Shown piece after piece: positions 1 through 5,633 of a stretch of 8,259 bases of DNA. The position numbers and the translations under genes are program-made. The stretch covers positions 1 to 8,259 of the forward strand of contig CANNNN010000105.1 of NCBI GenBank assembly GCA_947506075.1, read 5' to 3'. Under the pieces are notes generated by a model. The model searched no databases and was not told where the DNA came from. It saw only the letters and a program-made list of their open reading frames with translations. Position 1 is the stretch's first letter. Each line of letters starts with the position of its first letter. Origin of the DNA: Methylococcaceae bacterium (lineage in GTDB: Bacteria; Pseudomonadota; Gammaproteobacteria; Methylococcales; Methylomonadaceae).

Positions 1-214
1 CGAAGGTAAAGTGGTCAGACTAATGGATTTCGGTGCATTCGTTACGATACTTCCTGGTAAAGATGGTCTGGTGCATATCTCGCAAATTTCAGATGAACGC
101 GTCGATAAAGTCAGCGACCGTTTAAATGAAGGCGATGTGGTCAGAGTCAAGGTGCTTGAAATTGACCGTCAAGGCAGAGTCCGATTGAGTATGAAAGAAG
201 TCGAAGTGGAATAA
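1..214 (+). CDS. pnp: Polynucleotide phosphorylase, C-terminal S1 domain (partial, 5' end outside window)
   Basis: This is the last ~70 codons of a gene that begins upstream of the window; the first complete codon is at base 2 and the stop is TAA at 212-214. The translation is an S1 RNA-binding domain with the motifs DFGAFV, GKDGLVHISQI and KVLEIDRQGRVRLSMKE. This combination closely matches the C-terminal S1 domain of bacterial PNPase as I remember it (E. coli: VDFGAFVAI, GLVHISQI, VDRQGRIRLS). PNPase is a trimeric 3'-5' phosphorolytic exoribonuclease and a degradosome partner; the S1 domain feeds RNA into the pore. The protein stops about five residues after the domain, so it lacks the Ala/Pro-rich tail of E. 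coli Pnp. Other S1 proteins (RpsA, Tex, RNase R) are less likely because the match to Pnp is specific and the protein ends right after the domain. Confidence 0.93.
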   Translation, partial: EGKVVRLMDFGAFVTILPGKDGLVHISQISDERVDKVSDRLNEGDVVRVKVLEIDRQGRVRLSMKEVEVE

Positions 215-219
215 CCTGA

Positions 220-247
220 GCTGTTTGTCGCTGTTATTTAAACAGCG
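220..247 (+). other. Two mutually exclusive hairpins just after the pnp stop
   Basis: CGCTGTT (229-235) can pair with AACAGCG (241-247) across a 5-base loop. GCTGTTT (220-226) can instead pair with AAACAGC (240-246). The two left arms are a small duplication competing for one right arm. No T-run follows, so this is not itself a terminator; it could protect the 3' end of the pnp mRNA. Function is inferred only. Confidence 0.4.
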
Positions 248-262
248 GCTTGAAGGTTGTAT

Positions 263-293
263 AGGGATTGTGATGCGTCACAATCCCTTTTTT
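263..293 (+). terminator. Rho-independent terminator of pnp
   Basis: GGGATTGTGA (264-273) and TCACAATCCC (278-287) form a perfect 10-bp stem around a TGCG loop. A263-T288 extends it by one pair, and six T (288-293) follow. This is a textbook intrinsic terminator and separates pnp from the next gene. Confidence 0.93.
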
Positions 294-399
294 GTTTAAA
301 GCGTTGTTAATAATCTAAGCAAACATTGATGTTAGCGGATTACAATATGAAGTATTATTTTACGGTTACCACCGTTAAATCTACGCAAACAACATAATT

Positions 400-403
400 A
401 GGA
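400..403 (+). promoter_or_regulatory. Ribosome binding site for the secreted protein at 408/411
   Basis: AGGA lies 4 bases before the ATG at 408 and 7 bases before the ATG at 411. The 7-base spacing is the more usual one, so translation may start at the second of the two tandem ATG codons, shortening the protein by one residue. Confidence 0.5.
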
Positions 404-407
404 AAAT

Positions 408-791
408 ATGATGAAACAGTTAAAATTCTTATGGTTTTTTATTTTAATGACAATGTCCAGCACGCTGTGGGCTTACGGTAGCAGCAGTAGCTCAAAAGCT
501 TGTGCTAAGCCTGAGTTTAGCAACTTTGTTCCAGCGAACAATGCAAACGTTGCTGACGGATCAGTCTTTTCTTTTTTTGCGTCTGCTAATACCCTTCCTA
601 GTTCTATAAAGGTTGTAGTAAAAGATCTACCAACTACTGTCAAAATTACGCCAAAAAAAGAAGGTGGTTTTTTAGTAGAAGGAACAATTCCAGCGTCATT
701 AAAAGGCGTGTATGCCAGAATTGCAATTACTGCTGATGGACAAAACAATTGCAAAGGTAATGGCGGTTGGCTAGTAAAAATTCTAGAATAA
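408..791 (+). CDS. Small secreted protein, function unknown
   Basis: The product is 127 residues (126 if the ATG at 411 is used). It starts with a Sec signal peptide: Lys4 and Lys6, a hydrophobic core at about 7-21, and a likely cleavage after LWA at 22. The mature part begins with a Ser run (24-29). It holds two cysteines, C32 and C115, which could form a disulfide joining the ends. The middle (about 36-112) alternates polar and hydrophobic residues, with PANNANVADGSVFSF near the start and YARIAITADG near the end. This suggests a small beta-sandwich, perhaps Ig-like. I do not recognise the family. The gene is visibly richer in A+T than its neighbours and is isolated by terminators on both sides, so it is monocistronic. 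The start is supported by AGGA at 400-403. Periplasmic or extracellular location is inferred from the signal peptide; no lipobox is present. Confidence 0.82.
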   Translation: MMKQLKFLWFFILMTMSSTLWAYGSSSSSKACAKPEFSNFVPANNANVADGSVFSFFASANTLPSSIKVVVKDLPTTVKITPKKEGGFLVEGTIPASLKGVYARIAITADGQNNCKGNGGWLVKILE

Positions 792-807
792 TCCTTAATT
801 GGATTGC

Positions 808-850
808 AAGTCAGCTAGGATGCTTATCGCGCACCCTACCTGACTTTTTT
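808..850 (+). terminator. Intrinsic terminator of the secreted-protein gene
   Basis: AAGTCAG (808-814) pairs with CTGACTT (840-846), and TAGG (816-819) with CCTA (835-838), across a single C-C mismatch. The loop is about 15 bases. A T-run to 850 follows the stem. It lies 17 bases after the TAA stop. Confidence 0.75.
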
Positions 851-887
851 CTGCAATGATTTGTTCCGTTAAGAAATAGTCCTGGTA

Positions 888-917
888 TTGAAGTGGTTGA
901 CGGCATTGCCCACCCTT
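888..917 (+). promoter_or_regulatory. Possible sigma-32-like promoter before the Hsp70-family gene
   Basis: TTGAA (888-892) and CCCACCCTT (909-917) are separated by 16 bases. They partly resemble the heat-shock sigma factor pattern (CTTGAA, then CCCCATNT). A start site near 923-926 would leave only about a dozen leader bases before the GTG at 937, in keeping with the lack of a Shine-Dalgarno sequence there. A sigma-70 reading (TTGACG at 897-902 with TACAAA at 918-923) has a short 15-base spacer. Both are weak. Confidence 0.25.
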
Positions 918-936
918 ACAAAACAACATTAACCTA

Positions 937-3759
937 GTGAAAAAATTGACTCCAAACTATCTTGTCGGGATAGACTTAGGCACCACGCATACAGTTGTCG
1001 CTTATGCTAAAACCGGCAATATCAATCAGGCAATTCAAATCTTCCAAATCGAGCAGTTGACTGCTCCCGGTCAGGTTGCCGCAAGGCCGTTGTTGCCATC
1101 GGTGCGTTATCATCCGGCAGTCGGTGAGTTGTCCGAAGCCGATCTTTTATTTCCCGACGGTGTATTGTCAGCGAGTGATACCGCCGTGATCGGCGAAGCC
1201 GCCCGACTGTTGGGCGCAAAAAGCCAAGGACGCTTTGTCACCAGCGCTAAAAGCTGGCTGTCTCACCCGTCGGTTGATCATGCCGCTAATATCTTGCCGT
1301 GGGGCAGTAGCGATCAGATCAGTAAGGTTTCGCCGATCGTTGCCAGCGCCAGCTATCTGGCGCATATTCGTACCGTCTGGGGGCACAAGTTTCCCGATGC
1401 GCCGCTTGAAAATCAGGATATTGTGCTTACCGTCCCCGCCTCGTTTGATGAGGTGGGTCGGTCACTGACGCTGGAGGCGGCAAGGCTTGCAGGATTGCAT
1501 AAGGTAAGGCTGCTGGAAGAGCCCCAGGCGGTTTGTTACGACTGGTTAAGGCGCAATTCCGAGCAGGACCTTGGGAGCCAAGCCTTGGCTAATGTGCATT
1601 TGTTGCTAGTCTGCGATGTTGGCGGCGGCACCACCGATTTAACGTTGATCAAAGTTGAGCAGGGCGAACAGGAGCCCAAATTAACCCGCATCGGGGTCGG
1701 CGATCATTTAATGCTGGGCGGCGATAATATCGATCTGACCCTGGCGCATTTAGTTGAAAGTCGCTTGAATAGCGATGATAAACGGCTGTCGGCGGCGGAT
1801 TTATCGCAACTGATAGAACAATGCCGAATCGCTAAAGAACGATTGTTGGCTGAAGATGCGCCCGAGCACTACACGGTCACCTTGCTGGGTGGGGGTTCCA
1901 AGTTGATCGGCGGTTCCCGTTCTGTGATGCTGGCCCGAGATGAAGTCAGAACCATTGCGCTGGATGGCTTTTTTCCGTTATCAGGCCTGGAAGATTTTCC
2001 CGATAGGAAACGCAGCGGCGTGGTTGAGTTTGGCTTGCCGTATGCGGCTGAACCTGCGATCAGTAAACATATTGCGGCGTTTTTAAAGCTGCATAGCGCA
2101 GCCTGTCATGAGGCTTTTGTTGCGTCGGCTCCCGGCAGGCCGTCGGCAAGCAGACCATCCATAGCGATAGGCGAAGAGCGCGTCCCTGATGCTATGCTGC
2201 TTAACGGCGGCGTGTTTCGTAGTCAGGCCATTACTGAACGAATCGTCGATTTAATCGCTTCATGGCGCTCCGGTCCTCCTGTACTGCTGGAAAATAAACA
2301 TCCGGAACTGTCGGTCGCTTTCGGGGCGGTCAGTTATGGACTGGCAAGGCGAGACAAAAAGCTTAAGATCGGTGGCGGCTCGGCGCGCAGTTATTTCCTG
2401 CTGGTCGATACCGACAATTCTGCCACACAGCAAGGTATCTGCATTCTGCCAAAAGGCAGCGAAGAGGGCGAAGAAGTCATCCTGAAAGACCGACGTTTTG
2501 CGTTGCGCTTAGGCGCGCCGGTGCGCTTTCATTTGGTTTCCTTGTCAGGGGATGGCGATTTTAAACCGGGCGATGTGACCGATATTACCGACTTGTTTCA
2601 CTCCCTGCCGCCGTTGGCTGTCGCATTCGAAGGCGATGACAGCAAGCCTAACGCCGAAGTCATTGTCGAGTTGGCTGTTACGCAAACCGAACTGGGTACG
2701 CTAAAAATTCAGTGTGTTGCTGTTGCAGATAGCCATCAGCGCTGGGATGTGGAGTTTCAAATCAGGAAAACAGCATCCAGCTTGCAAGCAGATGCCGCTT
2801 TGCCTGGCAATATGAATCTGATTGTCGAACAGATACAATCTGTGTTCGGCGCAAAATCCAAACAGGTTGATCCCAAAGCGGTCAAAAACCTGCGCGCCGA
2901 ACTGGAAAAGCTCACCGGCAGCACCCGTGCCGAATGGACCACACCGTTGCTACGAGCCATGTTTGCGTCTTTGCTCGATGGCGCAAAATACCAGCGCCGT
3001 TCAGAAAATCACGAACGCGTCTGGCTGAGTCTAACCGGTTTTTGTTTGCGCCCCGGTTTCGGTTATCCTCTGGATGACTGGCGCGTAGAGCAGTTATGGA
3101 AGAGCTATCCGCAAGGCATACAGTTTGTTAATGAAACCCAAAACTGGACGGAATGGTGGACGCTTTGGCGGCGGATTGCAGGTGGTCTGGATACTGCGGC
3201 CCAGCAGCGAATTTTTGTCGATATTGCCAAATTTTTAAATCCCGCTGCGGCAAGACAGCCCGGCGTTGCGAAGCAAATCAAGGGTCGCGGTTACGACGAT
3301 ATGGTGAGGCTGGCCGCAGTTTTGGAGCGTTTGCCGGTCGAGCAAAAAATACAATTGGGTGAATGGTTGTTAAAGCGTTTGCAAAAACCTGGCGAGCCCA
3401 GTCAAACCTGGTGGGCAGTCGGGCGTATTGGGGCAAGAATGCCGTTTCACGGCGGCAGCCATAATGTGATTTCTGCTGATGTCGCCTGCATTTGGTTAGC
3501 ACAGCTATTGGCGGCAGACTGGAAGAAAGTTCCTCAGGCCGGTTTTGCTGCAACGTTGATAGCCCGGATGAGCGGTGACAGGGTGAGGGATATCGATGAA
3601 ACCATGCGCCGACTAATAATCGAAAAACTAAAGCTGAGTAAAGCGCCAACGTCCTGGCTAGAGATGGTCGAACAGGTAAAAGTGTTGGACGAAACTGAAG
3701 AAAAACAGATTTTTGGCGAGGCACTGCCGCCTGGATTAAAGCTTATCAATGAAGCGTAG
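937..3759 (+). CDS. Hsp70-family (DnaK-like) protein with DUF3731-type C-terminal region
   Basis: The 940-residue product has an Hsp70 actin-fold ATPase domain at its N-terminus. Visible motifs are phosphate-1 GIDLGTTHT (11-19), the likely catalytic Lys in SAKSWL (K105, aligned by eye with DnaK K70), connect-1 LLEEPQAV (192-199, where DnaK has NEPTAA), phosphate-2 VCDVGGGTTDL (225-235) and adenosine motif LLNGGVF (421-427). Residues ~480-615 look like a diverged substrate-binding beta domain. I do not see the usual interdomain linker or the DLGIET-type sequence. Residues ~630-940 are helical and Trp-rich and fit the DUF3731 extension known from some bacterial Hsp70 homologues, replacing the usual lid. 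It is ~300 residues longer than DnaK. It is probably a cytoplasmic specialised chaperone; its clients are unknown. The start is GTG at 937: the frame upstream has no ATG, GTG or TTG back to a stop at 898-900, and TTG at 946 is the only alternative before the first ATPase motif. No Shine-Dalgarno site is evident. A membrane-protein gene follows after 18 bases. Confidence 0.9.
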   Translation: MKKLTPNYLVGIDLGTTHTVVAYAKTGNINQAIQIFQIEQLTAPGQVAARPLLPSVRYHPAVGELSEADLLFPDGVLSASDTAVIGEAARLLGAKSQGRFVTSAKSWLSHPSVDHAANILPWGSSDQISKVSPIVASASYLAHIRTVWGHKFPDAPLENQDIVLTVPASFDEVGRSLTLEAARLAGLHKVRLLEEPQAVCYDWLRRNSEQDLGSQALANVHLLLVCDVGGGTTDLTLIKVEQGEQEPKLTRIGVGDHLMLGGDNIDLTLAHLVESRLNSDDKRLSAADLSQLIEQCRIAKERLLAEDAPEHYTVTLLGGGSKLIGGSRSVMLARDEVRTIALDGFFPLSGLEDFPDRKRSGVVEFGLPYAAEPAISKHIAAFLKLHSAACHEAFVASAPGRPSASRPSIAIGEERVPDAMLLNGGVFRSQAITERIVDLIASWRSGPPVLLENKHPELSVAFGAVSYGLARRDKKLKIGGGSARSYFLLVDTDNSATQQGICILPKGSEEGEEVILKDRRFALRLGAPVRFHLVSLSGDGDFKPGDVTDITDLFHSLPPLAVAFEGDDSKPNAEVIVELAVTQTELGTLKIQCVAVADSHQRWDVEFQIRKTASSLQADAALPGNMNLIVEQIQSVFGAKSKQVDPKAVKNLRAELEKLTGSTRAEWTTPLLRAMFASLLDGAKYQRRSENHERVWLSLTGFCLRPGFGYPLDDWRVEQLWKSYPQGIQFVNETQNWTEWWTLWRRIAGGLDTAAQQRIFVDIAKFLNPAAARQPGVAKQIKGRGYDDMVRLAAVLERLPVEQKIQLGEWLLKRLQKPGEPSQTWWAVGRIGARMPFHGGSHNVISADVACIWLAQLLAADWKKVPQAGFAATLIARMSGDRVRDIDETMRRLIIEKLKLSKAPTSWLEMVEQVKVLDETEEKQIFGEALPPGLKLINEA

Positions 3760-3777
3760 CGCTTAAGGAAAGACATT

Positions 3778-4131
3778 ATGAAACTGCTTAGTATCGTTAT
3801 TGTTGCAGGGCTTATTCTATTATTTTTTATGGATACGGCGTTTAAACTGAATCCGTTTAATGCGGAAATGTTAATACACAGTGGCTTGAGGTTTTTGGCT
3901 GGTTTGCTGGTTCTCGGTATCGGGGTTTTTTATGCCCATAGCATCAGCCTGAAATTTGCGCTTGGACTACTATTAACACTGGTTTTGGCCGATGATATCT
4001 GGGATTACACCAGGAATGTTGACAGCTTTAGCTTTGAAGTCATGCTGCACGGCATTTATATGATGCTATGGGGAGCTTTGGTAGGATATTTTTTGATCAA
4101 AATGTTGATGCCTAAGGATGGTCTGGATTAG
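3778..4131 (+). CDS. Small four-helix inner-membrane protein, function unknown
   Basis: The product is 117 residues with four predicted membrane segments at about 3-20, 36-53, 56-71 and 86-110. Helices 3 and 4 are joined by an acidic, aromatic stretch, ADDIWDY (71-77), then a short polar loop. The C-terminus MPKDGLD is polar. The start is well supported: AAGGAAAG (3765-3772) precedes the ATG at normal distance. The gene begins 18 bases after the Hsp70-family stop with no terminator between, so co-transcription is likely. I do not recognise the family. Its position suggests it could anchor or signal to the chaperone at the membrane, which is inference from adjacency only. Confidence 0.8.
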   Translation: MKLLSIVIVAGLILLFFMDTAFKLNPFNAEMLIHSGLRFLAGLLVLGIGVFYAHSISLKFALGLLLTLVLADDIWDYTRNVDSFSFEVMLHGIYMMLWGALVGYFLIKMLMPKDGLD

Positions 4132-4198
4132 CATACTGGCGAAGACTGCCGTAGGTTAATCATTTCTATGACCCATAACAATTCTGAAGGATACGAAA

Positions 4199-4819
4199 AT
4201 GCCTAAAAAGCCCAGAATAAGCCATGCAGCCATTGATAACCAGCTTCGGAGTCGAGATTTGCAACGCAGGGCCGAAGAATTCGTCAGTGACGAACTGTCA
4301 TTCTTCGAGGCGGAACAATTGTCCCAGTCGTTGACCGATCAGTTTATGGCCTATGGGGATGCACTAGATGAAGCGGAATGGGTCTCGTCTTTCGAATTGC
4401 TGGAGCAGGGCGGAATGGTGCTGCCAGTCCCTGATGAATTGGATGATGCGCAGTTGACGGTTAAGTTGTGGGAAGTGATACGCGGTCTGGCGATGCTGAG
4501 TACGTTTCTACACAGCACTGACCATCTTAGTGATCGCCAGCTGTATGAAGCATTGTGGCATAATGTGTTGAGGGAAGAGGGGCCTGCGATATCGCTAGAT
4601 GAGGATTCGGTTTGTCACATTGATCTGTTGGGTAGCGGCAATGAGGAGGATGGCGATCTTTATCTTCGCTATTATGCCGATGAAGCAGAACGGCATCATT
4701 GGGCTATAGACTGGCCCAATGTAGCACTGCCAGTCCATGAAGATCCGCCCCATGATCGCGACCGGCATTTGCCGACTCAAGAGCAGCTTGAATGGCGAAA
4801 TTGTTCCCGATTATGTTGA
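4199..4819 (+). CDS. Acidic soluble protein, function unknown
   Basis: The 206-residue product has no signal peptide or membrane segment. The N-terminus is basic (MPKKPRISH, then RSRDLQRRAEEF at 17-28) and could be a short helical arm. The rest is strongly acidic. Notable stretches are LSDRQLYEALWHNVLREE (110-127), CHIDLLGSGNEEDGDLYLRYYADEAERHHWAIDWP (split here as 139-152 and 153-173) and the Pro/His-rich HEDPPHDRDRHLP (180-192). This looks like a conserved hypothetical protein, but I cannot name the family. The start is supported by AAGGA (4187-4191), 7 bases before the ATG. The gene lies 67 bases after the membrane-protein gene in the same direction with no terminator between, so it may belong to the Hsp70 transcript. 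The last residues (EWRNCSRLC) look atypical; the +1 frame stays open to 4880, so a frameshift near 4793 is possible (see findings). Confidence 0.75.
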   Translation: MPKKPRISHAAIDNQLRSRDLQRRAEEFVSDELSFFEAEQLSQSLTDQFMAYGDALDEAEWVSSFELLEQGGMVLPVPDELDDAQLTVKLWEVIRGLAMLSTFLHSTDHLSDRQLYEALWHNVLREEGPAISLDEDSVCHIDLLGSGNEEDGDLYLRYYADEAERHHWAIDWPNVALPVHEDPPHDRDRHLPTQEQLEWRNCSRLC

Positions 4820-4946
4820 GCTTAAACAATGTTGGGTTCACGTAAGGTATGAAAATATTTATATAGCTACCAAAATGTGAATATAACAGGTTTATGCTAT
4901 TAGTGTTTTTATGGACTAACGTTCATTTTTTTTATTGCCGACAGCT
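4820..4946. other. AT-rich spacer with a weak terminator-like motif
   Basis: This AT-rich stretch holds no convincing gene. TTAGT (4900-4904) can pair with ACTAA (4915-4919) upstream of an eight-T run (4926-4933). This might end transcription from the upstream block, but a 5-bp AT-rich stem with a 10-base loop is weak. Confidence 0.3.
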
Positions 4947-4989
4947 GTCTGCCACCTAGCGATGCGATCGGCTATAATCCCTGGCAGAC
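4947..4989 (+). promoter_or_regulatory. Sigma-70-type promoter inside an inverted repeat, upstream of the DUF1318 gene
   Basis: TATAAT (4973-4978) is a perfect -10 box. CTGCCA (4949-4954) is a 4/6 match to the -35 box at 18 bases. GTCTGCCA (4947-4954) and TGGCAGAC (4982-4989) form a perfect 8-bp inverted repeat whose arms fall on the -35 box and the expected start site. The arms could be two half-sites of a regulator, or a DNA hairpin. The promoter lies ~78 bases before the ATG at 5056 and would serve the DUF1318-rlmD pair. Confidence 0.6.
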
Positions 4990-5045
4990 TGAAAGGTGTT
5001 GATTAAACGGTGAGCCGGCATCAGGATCAGCAATCATTTAATGGT

Positions 5046-5049
5046 GGAG
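5046..5049 (+). promoter_or_regulatory. Ribosome binding site fixing the DUF1318 start
   Basis: GGAG sits 6 bases before the ATG at 5056 and lies inside the longer reading frame that opens at 5041. This makes 5056 the likely start and gives a normal lipoprotein signal peptide beginning MKKIS. Confidence 0.75.
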
Positions 5050-5055
5050 AGTGTT

Positions 5056-5631
5056 ATGAAAAAAATATCAGTATTAACCGCGTTATTGTTGACGGCTTGC
5101 GTGACTATCAATATTTATTTTCCGGCGGCGGCAGCTGAAAAAGCGGCTGATGAAATCATCAAAGATATACAAAATATTGCGCCTCAAAAGCCTAAAGCCA
5201 GTCTGTCAGATTGGCAGGTAAGTATGTATCAAGCAATAGATGCGGCGATCAATGTCGTGGTATCGCCCGCGCAGGCTGCTGAGGCAGATCTGGCAATCGA
5301 TAGCGCTGAAATACGTCAGTTGCGCGCCACTATGGAAAGCCGTTTTGCTAGTCTGCAGCCTTTGTATACAGCCGGTTTTATCGGCATACAGGCTGATGGT
5401 CTGCTGGCGGTCAGAGACGCGGCCAACGTTCCGCTTAAAGACAGAAATCAGGTCAATAAACTGGTCGCCGCAGAAAATGCCGATCGGCAAAATCTCTATC
5501 AGGCGGTTGCCAATGCCAATGGCCATCCCGATTGGGCTGTGCAAATCAAATCAACCTTTGCCGGTCGCTGGGTGAGCAATGCTCAGCCGGGCTGGTGGTA
5601 TCAATCCTCAGGAAGCTGGAAACAAAAATAA
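5056..5631 (+). CDS. DUF1318 (YdbL-like) outer-membrane lipoprotein
   Basis: Read from the ATG at 5056, the product is 191 residues. The signal peptide is short, with Lys2 and Lys3, a hydrophobic core and a lipobox LTAC ending at C15. Val at +2 does not signal inner-membrane retention, so outer-membrane attachment facing the periplasm is expected. After the Cys comes VTINIYFP (16-23), an Ala-rich helix and KAADEIIKDI (29-38). The C-terminal region (~83-191) contains IRQLRATMESRF, the DGLLAVRD segment, LKDRNQVNKLVAAENADR, NANGHPDW and PGWWYQ (178-183), which I recognise as the DUF1318/YdbL pattern. E. coli YdbL is ~108 residues and is not a lipoprotein. It acts with the lipoprotein YnbE and with YdbH, a TamB-like lipid bridge between the membranes. 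Here the lipoprotein head and the YdbL-like domain sit in one chain. rlmD starts 2 bases after the stop, so both are probably in one operon under the promoter at 4947-4989. The role in lipid transport is inferred from the family. Confidence 0.82.
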   Translation: MKKISVLTALLLTACVTINIYFPAAAAEKAADEIIKDIQNIAPQKPKASLSDWQVSMYQAIDAAINVVVSPAQAAEADLAIDSAEIRQLRATMESRFASLQPLYTAGFIGIQADGLLAVRDAANVPLKDRNQVNKLVAAENADRQNLYQAVANANGHPDWAVQIKSTFAGRWVSNAQPGWWYQSSGSWKQK

Positions 5632-5633
5632 GC

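Noticed and set aside
347..397. Thr-rich 16-codon open frame upstream of 408, with a small ACGGT/ACCGT hairpin inside it
   Set aside because: It recalls an attenuation leader peptide, but no terminator/antiterminator pair follows and the downstream gene is not biosynthetic. The ribosome site is poor.
473..754. 93-codon open frame on the - strand opposite the secreted-protein gene
   Set aside because: The + strand gene has a signal peptide, a ribosome site and a terminator; the antisense frame has none of these.
3278..3724. 148-codon open frame on the - strand inside the Hsp70-family gene
   Set aside because: It lies wholly opposite a conserved coding region, has a composition rich in Arg, Pro and Ser typical of antisense shadows, and has no family resemblance.
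5041..5055. Earlier ATG of the DUF1318 gene
   Set aside because: The Shine-Dalgarno GGAG lies downstream of it, and starting there would add an acidic residue before the lipoprotein signal peptide.
5532..5633. N-terminal extension of rlmD to an upstream ATG
   Set aside because: It overlaps the DUF1318 gene throughout, has no ribosome site, and ATG 5634 gives the normal family length.
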